Of a DNA stretch of 20,985 bases, positions 1-7,682 are shown piece by piece; within the stretch, counting starts at the first letter, position 1, and the number at the start of each line of letters is the position of its first letter. Origin of the DNA: an uncultured Oscillospiraceae bacterium. Lineage in GTDB: Bacteria > Bacillota > Clostridia > Oscillospirales > Acutalibacteraceae. The notes under the pieces are model-generated. The model worked only from the letters and a program-made list of their open reading frames with translations, searched no databases and had not been told where the DNA came from. The stretch lies in the NCBI GenBank assembly GCA_902478455.1, contig CABSLJ010000016.1, positions 1 through 20,985 of the forward strand, in the 5' to 3' direction. Both the position numbers and the translations under genes were made by a program.

Positions 1-65
1 GCTGTGGCGGCAATGACAATGGCTTCGGCAACAACTTCAACAGCGGTTGTGGATGTGGCTGCTAG
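1..65 (+). CDS. C-terminal end of a Gly/Asn/Cys-rich small protein (partial)
   Basis: The window opens inside a reading frame (codons starting at base 3) that ends with TAG at 63-65. The visible 20 residues are rich in Gly, Asn and Cys and finish in a repeated Gly-Cys pattern (GCGCGC). Such tails occur on small low-complexity proteins of Firmicutes, some associated with spores or the surface, but the visible piece is too short to assign a family. Another frame stays open to about base 114, but its composition is less protein-like. The strong hairpin at 121-156 fits the end of this transcript. No function is claimed. Confidence 0.5.
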   Translation, partial: CGGNDNGFGNNFNSGCGCGC

Positions 66-120
66 TTCTCGCAAACATTTCAGCAATGATTTCTCCGTAA
101 TTCCTTGCAAATAACGCGAG

Positions 121-162
121 GGGAGCCCCGGACTTCTGATGAGGTCCGGGGCTCCCGCTTTT
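121..162 (+). terminator. Intrinsic terminator hairpin after the first partial gene
   Basis: A perfect 13-bp inverted repeat (121-133 with 144-156, GGGAGCCCCGGAC and its complement) encloses a 10-nt loop and is followed by GCTTTT. It lies between the end of the partial gene and the convergent regulator gene. It would end the plus-strand transcript. On the minus strand there is no good T-run, so bidirectional use is less likely. Confidence 0.75.
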
Positions 163-232
163 CCAGTTGCGTTTATGCTGCGAGCCGGAGGGCTGTTTTT
201 CGCTTTTTGGCGGAGAGAAGGAGGGTCCCCCG

Positions 233-1216
233 TCACCGTCGGAAGGTTTCCCGCTCCACCAGCTTTGCAGACATCATAATCCGCTGGGGCGCCTCCTTGC
301 CGGCGAGCAGGTCGATGACCAGACTCGTGGCCGTCGGGCACAGGGAATGCAGCAGGTTGTCCACGCTGCTGAGCGCGGGCGTGGCGCACTGCGCGTACAG
401 AGAATTGTTGAAGCCGATCAGCGGCAGATGCTGTCCCAGCGCGTCCGCCGCCTTCTGCGCGCCCACGGCCAGCAGGTCCTCAGAGGTCAGAATCGCGGAA
501 ATACCCGCATTCGTCCGCAGAGCGTCCTCCACCGCCGCCTTTGCGGCGTCGATGTCCTTTTCCGTCTTGATCATCAGTGCCGGACGGCATTCCAGACCGC
601 AGTCGGACAAGCCCTCCTTGTATCCCTCCAGCTTTTGCGAGCCGCTGTAGGTCATGGAATCGTACACGTAGAGGATTTCCCGATGGCCGTGCTCCGCCAG
701 CAGGCACACGTTCTGCTTCATGGCTTCCTTTTCGTCGCATAGGACGCAGTAGACGTTGGGGATGGACACAAAGCCGTTGATGATCACAACGGGGACCTGC
801 TTGGCCGCCTGCCGGATGTGGCTGTTGTCCTTCGCCTCACGGAAGGCTGAGCCGACGAGGACGACGGCGTCCACCCGTTTCTGCAGCAGAAGCTCCAAGT
901 ATTTCTTTTTGTCGGAAAGTCTGTGTCCGGTGCAGCACAGCAGCGTGTCAAATCCATGCGAGCGCAGATCGGATTCAATCAGGGAGACCGCCTTGGCGTA
1001 GTACAGGTCGGAAATATCGGTGCACAGAATGCCGATCATCCGCATGGTATCCAGTCCTAGACCTCTTGCAAAAGCGTTTGGAGTGTACCCCTCCCGGTGC
1101 ATCACGTTGAGCACGTGCTCCCGCGTTTGCTGTTTGACATTGGGATTGTCATTCAAAACGCGTGAAACGGTGGCGGTCGAAACCCCGCACAGCCGGGCTA
1201 TTTCCCGTATGTTCAT
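233..1216 (-). CDS. LacI-family transcriptional regulator of the xylan-utilisation operon
   Basis: A 327-residue protein of normal LacI/GalR length. Residues 1-22 form the classic N-terminal helix-turn-helix (IREIARLCGVSTATVSRVLN). A hinge with the typical Y-x-PN-x-x-AR-x-L pattern follows, then a periplasmic-binding-protein-like sugar-sensing domain. I chose the ATG at 1216 because it gives the usual family N-terminus and has a GGAG nine bases upstream; a TTG five codons earlier would place that GGAG inside the gene. It is divergent from the glycosidase/ABC operon, the standard position for a local repressor. A CcpA/LacI-type palindrome lies just upstream of its start and another beside the operon promoter, which suggests autoregulation and control of the operon. 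The ligand is probably a xylan-derived sugar (inference). Confidence 0.93.
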   Translation of the reverse strand: MNIREIARLCGVSTATVSRVLNDNPNVKQQTREHVLNVMHREGYTPNAFARGLGLDTMRMIGILCTDISDLYYAKAVSLIESDLRSHGFDTLLCCTGHRLSDKKKYLELLLQKRVDAVVLVGSAFREAKDNSHIRQAAKQVPVVIINGFVSIPNVYCVLCDEKEAMKQNVCLLAEHGHREILYVYDSMTYSGSQKLEGYKEGLSDCGLECRPALMIKTEKDIDAAKAAVEDALRTNAGISAILTSEDLLAVGAQKAADALGQHLPLIGFNNSLYAQCATPALSSVDNLLHSLCPTATSLVIDLLAGKEAPQRIMMSAKLVERETFRR

Positions 1217-1231
1217 TGCAAACAACTCCAA

Positions 1232-1245
1232 TGTAACCGTTTACG
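1232..1245. promoter_or_regulatory. LacI-type operator in front of the regulator gene
   Basis: TGTAACCGTTTACG matches the LacI/CcpA palindrome TGNAANCGNTTNCA at every fixed position but the last. It lies 16 bases upstream of the regulator ATG and downstream of its predicted -10 box. It shares the half-site TGTAACCG with the operator at 1383-1396, read on the opposite strand. This fits autorepression. Confidence 0.7.
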
Positions 1246-1276
1246 ATCTGAAATTCAGGCCTTTTGCCCGATTCTA

Positions 1277-1305
1277 AATATAGCATAGAGTGTTGAGGTT
1301 TGCAA
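1277..1305 (-). promoter_or_regulatory. Probable promoter of the LacI-family regulator
   Basis: On the minus strand TTGCAA (1305-1300) and TATATT (1282-1277) are separated by 17 bases. They lie about 60 bases upstream of the start codon. The operator at 1232-1245 lies in the predicted early transcript, as expected for self-repression. Confidence 0.55.
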
Positions 1306-1349
1306 TAAACGATATTGATACTAATAAACAATAATTTTTGTTAGTAATC

Positions 1350-1377
1350 TTGACATTTCAAAGAAGTGTGTTAAAAT
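1350..1377 (+). promoter_or_regulatory. Promoter of the xylan-utilisation operon
   Basis: A perfect -35 box TTGACA (1350-1355) is followed after 16 bases by TAAAAT (1372-1377), a five-of-six -10 match. The surrounding region is AT-rich, in contrast to the GC-rich genes. The predicted start point falls at the left edge of the operator at 1383-1396, so a bound repressor would block initiation. Confidence 0.8.
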
Positions 1378-1382
1378 GAACA

Positions 1383-1396
1383 TGAAACCGGTTACA
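1383..1396. promoter_or_regulatory. Perfect LacI/CcpA-type operator at the operon start point
   Basis: TGAAACCGGTTACA satisfies every fixed position of TGNAANCGNTTNCA. It begins six bases after the -10 box, at the expected start of transcription, which is a classic repression position. The divergently encoded LacI-family protein is the likely binder. CcpA could also use it, which would add carbon catabolite repression. The sequence alone cannot separate these two. Confidence 0.8.
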
Positions 1397-1706
1397 AATG
1401 AGCTGCTTCCTATGAAACCTGTCTGATATGTTCCTGCTGGTCAGGCTTCGTTTTCCGGAAAGCGATTTGCTTATGCGGAACAAGCGGGAGAAAATACGCT
1501 GTAAATGGCGGCGTGACGCGGAAGAGGACGGAACCGACGTTTCCGCAGGGGAAGCAACTTGGCGCTGCCGAAAGGTCGCGACGGGCAGGGAGAGAGCTCC
1601 GATGCGGCTTTGATGGCAGACCGTGTGTTGCTGGGACTTCCCAGGTCAACCGAATCGCCCGGCGGGCAAGAGACGCCGGAATCAAAACGGAGGAGGCGTC
1701 CCTGAG
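1397..1706 (+). other. 310-base leader without a convincing gene
   Basis: Between the operon promoter/operator and the first glycosidase lies an unusually long leader. Short open frames exist, but none has good protein composition together with a ribosome site. I see a 6-bp hairpin (CCGGCG at 1659-1664 with CGCCGG at 1674-1679) shortly before the ribosome site at 1691, and a looser GCGGAA/TTCCGC pair at 1518-1546. No known riboswitch or T-box motif is recognised. Confidence 0.5.
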
Positions 1707-3749
1707 ATGGCCATTGACCGAAAAGCGCTTGTAACCCGTCACAATCCCGTATTGCGTGCGGTGGACGTCCATTCGCCGCTTACGGTGGGAAACGGTGAAT
1801 TTGCCTTTACGGCCGACGTCACCGGTATGCAGACGCTGCACTGGCGTTACGATGCGGCCCTGCCGCTGTGTACGATGTCTCAATGGGGATGGCACAGCGC
1901 GCCCGATGTCCACGAGCCGGACGAGGTGGAACTGACCGAATACGACTGCAACGGGCGGACGGTCGGCTATGCGGTGGACTGCAAGCCGGGCAACGAGGCA
2001 ATTTACAATTGGCTCAGGCAAAATCCCCACCGGCTTCACTTGGGGAGGATCGCCCTTCTGCTGGACGGCCGGGAGATCGAAGAGGTTTCCGACGTCCGCC
2101 AGCAGCTCCATCTGTGGGAGGGGCGGCTGGACAGCTGTTTTTCTCTGGAGGGACTTGCCTGTCATGTGCAGACGGCCTGTGCGCCGGGAGAGGATACCCT
2201 GGCCTTTTGCATTGACGGACCGGTGCTGGAGAGCGGCCGCCTTTCGGTGGAGCTCGCCTTCCCGTACGGCAGCCCGGCAATGTCGGCGGCCGACTGGGAC
2301 GCGGAAGAGGCGCATACCTCCGTTTTGGAAGGCGGCTGTATCCGCCGCATCCTGGACAGCACGGCCTACACGGTTGCGCTGTGTCTGCCGGAAGGTACGG
2401 CCGCTCAAACGGGAAGGCACCGCTTTGCGCTCCGGGGCCGTCCGGAACGGAAGTCTTTTTGCTTCAGTGTCCGCTTCGCTCCATCGTGTGCGAAGGCCTT
2501 TTCGCCGGAAGAGGTGTTTGAGGCAAGCGCGCGCTTTTGGGAACACTTCTGGCAGACGGGCGGCGCGGTGGAACTGTGGGAGAGCGCCGACCCCAGGGCC
2601 AAGGAGCTGGAGCGCAGGATTATCCTTTCCCAATATCTTTCCGCCGTGCAGTGCAGCGGCTCCCTTCCGCCGCAGGAAACGGGGCTCACCTGCAACAGCT
2701 GGTATGGCAAATTCCACCTGGAGATGCACCCCTCCCATTCGGCCTGGATGCCGCTGTGGAACCGGGGAGAGCTGCTCGAACGCAGTCTGCCGTGGTACCG
2801 CGACCATCTGCCGCAGGCGGAATGGAACGCCGCAAAGAACGGTTACCGCGGCGCGCGCTGGCCCAAGATGGTTGGACCGGAGGGAATCGATTCCCCCTCG
2901 CCGATCGCCACGCTGCTGATCTGGCAGCAGCCGCACATCATCTGGCTGCTGGAATTGCTTTACCGCGCCGCTCCCCGTGAGGAATTCCTGCGGGAAAATT
3001 GGCCGCTGGTGGAGGAAACTGCCGATTTCATGGCGGATTTCGTTGTTTTCAACGCGCCGCGCGGCTGCTACGAGCTGGTCGCCCCTATCATTCCGGTGCA
3101 GGAGGAGCACGACCCGCGCGTCACCCGGAACCCCATGTTTGAGGTGGAGTATTGGCGCGTTGTCTTGAACATCGCTCTTCGCTGGGCCGAACGCCTGGGC
3201 AAGGAGCCGTCCGAACGCTGGAAAGACGTGGCCGAACACATGGTTTCCTGCGCCGAACGGGACGGCCTCTACCTCGCGCATGAGCACTGTCCGGACACCT
3301 TCACCCGTTTCAACCGCGACCATCCCTCCATGCTGTACGCCTGCGGAATGCTTTCCGGGGACCGTCTGGACCCCGGGCGCGTACATGCCACGCTGGAGCG
3401 GGTGATCGACTGCTGGGACTTCCAGACCCTGTGGGGCTGGGATTTCGGTCAGATGGCCATGACGGCCACCCGTCTGGGGCTCCCGCAGCTCGCGGTGGAT
3501 ATTTTGCTGTACGACACCGTGAAAAACCGATATGTTGCGAGCGGCAACAACTACCAGTTCTCCAGAAACGACCTGCCGCTCTATCTGCCCGGCAACGGCA
3601 CGTTGCTGCTGGCGGTCGCCATGATGTGCGCCGGCTATGAAGGGTGCGACAGCCCGACGCCCGGTTTCCCCAAGGACGGTTCCTGGACGGTCCGCTGGGA
3701 AAATCTCATGGCTCTGCCCGACCAAACGCAAGGAGTTGATTCCCGATGA
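1707..3749 (+). CDS. Six-hairpin glycosidase-like protein, cytoplasmic, activity unknown
   Basis: A 680-residue protein without a signal peptide. Roughly residues 1-260 look like a beta-sandwich domain (early motifs SPLTVGNGEFAFT and MSQWGWH). Residues 290-660 are helix-rich, like the (alpha/alpha)6 barrel of six-hairpin glycosidases, with W-Y-G-K-F-H-L-E-M near 332-340 and G-A-R-W-P-K-M near 382-388. I recognise the general fold type, but not a CAZy family or substrate. The ATG at 1707 is chosen because AGGAGG lies at 1691-1696; the frame is open further upstream, but those residues are non-homologous in character. Its stop overlaps the next start (ATGA), so it is translationally coupled to the GH43 gene. 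As first gene of a xylan operon it probably trims an imported side-chain-bearing oligosaccharide (inference). Confidence 0.8.
   Translation: MAIDRKALVTRHNPVLRAVDVHSPLTVGNGEFAFTADVTGMQTLHWRYDAALPLCTMSQWGWHSAPDVHEPDEVELTEYDCNGRTVGYAVDCKPGNEAIYNWLRQNPHRLHLGRIALLLDGREIEEVSDVRQQLHLWEGRLDSCFSLEGLACHVQTACAPGEDTLAFCIDGPVLESGRLSVELAFPYGSPAMSAADWDAEEAHTSVLEGGCIRRILDSTAYTVALCLPEGTAAQTGRHRFALRGRPERKSFCFSVRFAPSCAKAFSPEEVFEASARFWEHFWQTGGAVELWESADPRAKELERRIILSQYLSAVQCSGSLPPQETGLTCNSWYGKFHLEMHPSHSAWMPLWNRGELLERSLPWYRDHLPQAEWNAAKNGYRGARWPKMVGPEGIDSPSPIATLLIWQQPHIIWLLELLYRAAPREEFLRENWPLVEETADFMADFVVFNAPRGCYELVAPIIPVQEEHDPRVTRNPMFEVEYWRVVLNIALRWAERLGKEPSERWKDVAEHMVSCAERDGLYLAHEHCPDTFTRFNRDHPSMLYACGMLSGDRLDPGRVHATLERVIDCWDFQTLWGWDFGQMAMTATRLGLPQLAVDILLYDTVKNRYVASGNNYQFSRNDLPLYLPGNGTLLLAVAMMCAGYEGCDSPTPGFPKDGSWTVRWENLMALPDQTQGVDSR
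1730..1743. promoter_or_regulatory. Possible auxiliary operator inside the first gene
   Basis: TGTAACCCGTCACA matches 8 of the 10 fixed positions of the LacI-type consensus and repeats the TGTAACC half-site of the two better operators. It starts 23 bases after the start codon of the first glycosidase gene. It may be chance, or a secondary site used for roadblock or looping. Confidence 0.25.
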
Positions 3750-5278
3750 TTCAGAATCCCGTGCTGCGAGGCTTTTGTCCAGACCCGAGCATCCTGCGGG
3801 TGGGGGAGGATTACTACATTGCGGTCTCCACCTTTGAGTGGTGGCCGGGCGTAGGACTTTACCACTCCAAGGATTTAAAGCACTGGGAGCAGCTTCCCTC
3901 TCCCTTACGGCGCGTCAGCCAGCTCAATATGCGGGGCAATCCCTGCAACGGCGGCGTTTGGGCGCCCTGCCTTTCCTACCACGACGGCCTGTTTTTCCTG
4001 GTTTATACCGACACCAAGACCCAGAAGCACGCCTATTACAACACGCCCAATTACCTCGTCTGGACGGACGACATCCGCGGGGAATGGTCCGACCCGGTCT
4101 ACCTCAATTCCACCGGCTTTGATCCCTCCCTCTTCCACGACGGGGATAAAAAGTACCTCGTCAATATGCGCAACGGCTTCCGCGGCATTCTCCTGCAGGA
4201 GTACGACCACGAAAAGCGCGCTTTAACCGGCCCTGTACATACGATTTTCAAGGGAACCGAGCTGGGCTACACCGAAGGACCGCACCTGTACAAGCACGAC
4301 GGCTTTTACTATCTGATGGTGGCCGAGGGCGGCACGGGCTACGGGCACTGCGTCACCGTGGCGCGCTCGAAGGAACTGCTCGGTCCCTATGAGGTCGACC
4401 CGCAGAATCCCATGCTCACCAGCCGCGATCATCCCGCTCTCAGCTTGCAGAAGGCGGGGCACGCCTCTCTGGTGGAGACGCAAAACGGGGCGTGGTACCT
4501 CGCGCATCTCTGTTCGCGTCCGGTCGAACACAAGACCCTCACCGGACGGGAAACCGCCCTTCAGCCGGTGGAGTGGTCGCCCGACGGCTGGCTGCGCCTC
4601 AAGGGAAGAGGCAACGCTCCTCTGGAGGAAATCCCCGAGCCCGCCGGACTGCCTGAGACGCCGACCCCCGCGCTCCCTGAGCGGGATACCTTCCGCACGT
4701 CCCCCGGCCCGATGTACAACAGCATGCGCGTGCCGCTGGGGAGCGACGTCTCCCTTGTGGAGCCCGGACGACTGCGTCTGGTCGGCCGAGAATCCATCGT
4801 CTCCAATTTTCAAGTCACGCTGCTGGCCCGCCGTCAGCGGGAGCCGCACTGCACGGCTGAGACCGAGCTGATCTACGCGCCGTCCTGCCCCGAGCACGTA
4901 GCAGGGCTTGCCTACCTTTACAACAACGAAAATTTCTATCTCCTTGTCAAGTCGGCCGAAGATACAGGCGCGCCCCAGCTGATCGTGTGGCGCTGTCGGC
5001 GCGCCTCCAAATGGGAGGAGCTCCAAAGGATTCCGCTGCCGCCGCATGACCGCCTTGGGCTGCGCGTCGAAGCGGACGCCCTCCAGGCGCGCTTCTGTTA
5101 TGCGCTCGACGGCGGCGAATGGCGTCCGGCCGGGGAGTCCTATGACAGCTCCTTCCTCTCGGACGAGGATGCGCCCGGCTTTACCGGCGCACATTTTGCG
5201 ATGTACTGCCAGGACGTCACCGGCTTGGGACATCCTGCGGACTTTACTTATTTTGAGCTGAAGGAGCGTCACACATGA
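3746..5278 (+). CDS. GH43 family beta-xylosidase (possibly also arabinofuranosidase)
   Basis: A 510-residue protein with a five-bladed beta-propeller GH43 domain (about 1-300) and a C-terminal beta-sandwich (about 320-508) typical of two-domain beta-xylosidases. The three expected carboxylates are visible: Asp13 in FCPDPS (general base), Asp126 in GFDPSLF (pKa modulator) and Glu177 in YTEGPH (acid). It has no signal peptide, so it should act in the cytoplasm on imported xylo-oligosaccharides, releasing xylose from the non-reducing end; some relatives also remove arabinose. It overlaps the upstream gene by four bases and the downstream GH4 gene by four, so the three glycosidases form a translationally coupled cassette. 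Confidence 0.93.
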   Translation: MIQNPVLRGFCPDPSILRVGEDYYIAVSTFEWWPGVGLYHSKDLKHWEQLPSPLRRVSQLNMRGNPCNGGVWAPCLSYHDGLFFLVYTDTKTQKHAYYNTPNYLVWTDDIRGEWSDPVYLNSTGFDPSLFHDGDKKYLVNMRNGFRGILLQEYDHEKRALTGPVHTIFKGTELGYTEGPHLYKHDGFYYLMVAEGGTGYGHCVTVARSKELLGPYEVDPQNPMLTSRDHPALSLQKAGHASLVETQNGAWYLAHLCSRPVEHKTLTGRETALQPVEWSPDGWLRLKGRGNAPLEEIPEPAGLPETPTPALPERDTFRTSPGPMYNSMRVPLGSDVSLVEPGRLRLVGRESIVSNFQVTLLARRQREPHCTAETELIYAPSCPEHVAGLAYLYNNENFYLLVKSAEDTGAPQLIVWRCRRASKWEELQRIPLPPHDRLGLRVEADALQARFCYALDGGEWRPAGESYDSSFLSDEDAPGFTGAHFAMYCQDVTGLGHPADFTYFELKERHT

Positions 5279-6657
5279 AAAATCTGCATGTCGCCTACAT
5301 CGGCGGCGGCTCACGCGGCTGGGCATGGAAGCTGATGGCCGACCTGGCGCGCGAGCCGAAGATGGGCGGCGTCATCACGCTGTATGACATTGACGCCGTC
5401 GCCGCGGAGCACAACAAAATCATCGGCAACGCCATTTCCGCCCGGCCGGAGGCCGTGGGGAAGTGGGAGTACAGGACGGCCCCCTCCCTGAAGGAGGCCC
5501 TCACGGGCGCCGACTTCGTCATCGCCTCCATCCTGCCGGGAACCTTCCGGGAGATGGCGTCCGACGTCCACCTGCCCGAGCGGCACGGCATCTACCAAAG
5601 CGTGGGGGATACCGCCGGTCCCGGAGGCCTGGTCCGCGCGCTGCGCACCATCCCCATGTACGTCGAGATTGCGGAGGCCGTGGCCGCCTACGCGCCCAAC
5701 GCCTGGGTCATCAACTACACCAATCCCATGACGTTGTGCGTCGAGACGCTCTACCGCGTCTTTCCGGGCATCAAGGCTTTCGGTTGCTGCCACGAGGTGT
5801 TCGGCACCCAGGAGGTGCTCAAGGGCATTTATGAACTGGCGACGGGGGACACCGGCGTCACTCGCCGAGACATCGACGTCAACGTGGTGGGCGTCAATCA
5901 CTTCACCTGGTTTACCTCAGCCTCCTGCCGCGGGGTGGATCTCTTCCCGGTCTATAAGGCTTATGCGGAGGAGCATTACGACGTAGGCTACGACGAGCCC
6001 GGCAAGGACTGGACAAAGTCGACCTTTGACAGCATGAACCGCGTCAAGTTTGACCTTTTCCTCCGCTACGGCAGCATTGCCGCCGCCGGCGACCGTCACC
6101 TGGCGGAGTTTATGCCCGGCGACCTCTACCTCGCCGATCCGGAGACGGTCAAAAAGTGGAAATTCGGCCTGACCACCGTCGCCTGGCGGGAACAGGAGCT
6201 GAAGGAACGGCTGGAGAAGAGCGGAAAGCTCGTGGCGGGCCAGAGCGACGTTTCCCTTGAACCCTCGGGAGAGGAGGGCGTGCTGCTGATGAAGGCTCTG
6301 TGCGGTCTCGGCCGTATGGTCAGCAACGTCAACTTCCCCAACCGCGCGGGCCAGATTCCCAACCTGCCGCGCAGCGAGGTCGTCGAAACCAACGTCGTGC
6401 TCGAGCAAGACGCCGTCCGTCCGCTCTATGCCGGACCAATGCCGGAAAACATCCTGAAACTGACCGAGCCCCATGTCCGCAATCACGCTTTGATTCTGGA
6501 GGCCGCCATGAACTGCGATTACACGCCGGCCTTCGAGGCGCTGATGCAGGATCCGCTGGTTGCGGGGAGAATCACGGAAGCCGAGGGAGACGCCCTGCTG
6601 CGTGAGATGATCCGCAACACACTTGCCTATCTGCCCAAGCCGTGGCAAAACATATAA
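5275..6657 (+). CDS. GH4 family NAD- and metal-dependent alpha-glycosidase
   Basis: A 460-residue protein with an N-terminal Rossmann motif (IGGGSRGW, residues 9-16), NYTNP at 147-151, the GH4 signature C-H-E-V at 172-175 and GVNHF at 206-210. GH4 enzymes use NAD+ and a divalent metal, held by the Cys and a His (probably Cys172 and His209), in a redox elimination mechanism. Within GH4 the residues after the Cys correlate with substrate; to my knowledge CHEV is typical of alpha-galactosidase-like members, whereas alpha-glucuronidases usually carry CHG. The xylan context makes removal of a uronic acid or galactose side group plausible, but the substrate is open. It has no signal peptide. The start overlaps the GH43 stop (ATGA) with AAGGAG upstream. 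Confidence 0.9.
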   Translation: MKNLHVAYIGGGSRGWAWKLMADLAREPKMGGVITLYDIDAVAAEHNKIIGNAISARPEAVGKWEYRTAPSLKEALTGADFVIASILPGTFREMASDVHLPERHGIYQSVGDTAGPGGLVRALRTIPMYVEIAEAVAAYAPNAWVINYTNPMTLCVETLYRVFPGIKAFGCCHEVFGTQEVLKGIYELATGDTGVTRRDIDVNVVGVNHFTWFTSASCRGVDLFPVYKAYAEEHYDVGYDEPGKDWTKSTFDSMNRVKFDLFLRYGSIAAAGDRHLAEFMPGDLYLADPETVKKWKFGLTTVAWREQELKERLEKSGKLVAGQSDVSLEPSGEEGVLLMKALCGLGRMVSNVNFPNRAGQIPNLPRSEVVETNVVLEQDAVRPLYAGPMPENILKLTEPHVRNHALILEAAMNCDYTPAFEALMQDPLVAGRITEAEGDALLREMIRNTLAYLPKPWQNI

Positions 6658-6695
6658 CCCCCAAAAGACAAAAAAGGAATGGAGAGGTGGATGGT

Positions 6696-7682
6696 ATGCG
6701 CAAGAAAAAAACAGGCAAGGCCAAGACGGGCGGCGCTGGGACGAGCGCGCCGACCCTGGCAAAATCAAGCGCCGGAAGATTCCTCAGGAGAAACGCGGTG
6801 CCCTACATGTTTCTGCTGCCGTGGCTGCTGGGCTTCTTTATTCTGACGCTTTACCCCATGATTCAGTCGCTGTATCTGAGTTTTACCAGCTATGACATGG
6901 CAAATGCGCCCGTCTGGGTCGGACTGGACAACTACCGCAAGATGTTCTCTTCCGACCGGGTGACCGGAGACCCGCAGTACCTTAAATCGCTATGGGTCAC
7001 TTTCAAGTACGTCTTTATCTCGGTGCCGCTCAAGCTGGTTTTCGCCCTTGTGATTGCGGTACTGATGAACCAGAAGCTCAAGCTGATGCCCTTCTACCGC
7101 GCGGTCTACTACATCCCGACCCTGTTAGGCGGTTCGGTGGCCATTGCGGTGCTGTGGAGGAAGCTCTTCTCCAAGGACGGCGTCATCAATCAGCTCATCA
7201 CCGCCCTGACCGGCATCACCGACCTGCCCGGCTGGATTTCCAACCCGCAGTACGCCCTGAGTACCCTCATCATCCTGACCGTCTGGCAGTTCGGCTCCTC
7301 TATGATCATCTTCCTGGCGGGACTCAAGCAGATTCCGCAGGATTATTACGAGGCTGCCAGCGTGGACGGCGCGAACAAGGTGCAGCAGTTCTTTTCCATC
7401 ACGGTGCCCTCTCTGACCCCTGTCATCCTCTTTAACCTCATCATGCAGATGATCAGCGCCTTCCAGGCCTTTACGCAGGCTTACATCATCAGCGGAGGCA
7501 AGGGAGGTCCGGTGGATTCCACCCTGTTTTATACCCTGCATCTGTACAACAAGGGTTTTTATTACTACGAAATGGGCTACGCCTCGGCGATGGCATGGGT
7601 CCTGCTGGCGATCATCGCTGTTTTGACCATCATCGTATTCCGCACCTCAGATCGCTGGGTGACGTATGGAAGTGGGGAATGA
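6696..7682 (+). CDS. Sugar ABC transporter permease (MalF/UgpA/LacF type)
   Basis: A 328-residue integral membrane protein. A Lys-rich N-terminal cytoplasmic tail (1-33) precedes about six hydrophobic segments. The EAA loop that contacts the ATPase is clear at about 219-241 (YYEAASVDGANKVQQFF). It would form the heterodimeric channel with the next gene product and receive oligosaccharides from the lipoprotein at 8571. I use the ATG at 6696, behind a GGAGAGGTGG stretch; the in-frame ATG 18 codons earlier lies against the end of the GH4 gene and lacks a good ribosome site. It overlaps the second permease by four bases. Confidence 0.93.
   Translation: MRKKKTGKAKTGGAGTSAPTLAKSSAGRFLRRNAVPYMFLLPWLLGFFILTLYPMIQSLYLSFTSYDMANAPVWVGLDNYRKMFSSDRVTGDPQYLKSLWVTFKYVFISVPLKLVFALVIAVLMNQKLKLMPFYRAVYYIPTLLGGSVAIAVLWRKLFSKDGVINQLITALTGITDLPGWISNPQYALSTLIILTVWQFGSSMIIFLAGLKQIPQDYYEAASVDGANKVQQFFSITVPSLTPVILFNLIMQMISAFQAFTQAYIISGGKGGPVDSTLFYTLHLYNKGFYYYEMGYASAMAWVLLAIIAVLTIIVFRTSDRWVTYGSGE

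Noticed and set aside
1410..3731. A very long open frame (773 codons) on the minus strand opposite the first glycosidase
   Set aside because: It is antisense to a well-supported enzyme gene. Its translation is rich in Arg, Gln, His and Pro without domain character, as expected from the GC-rich third positions of the real gene.
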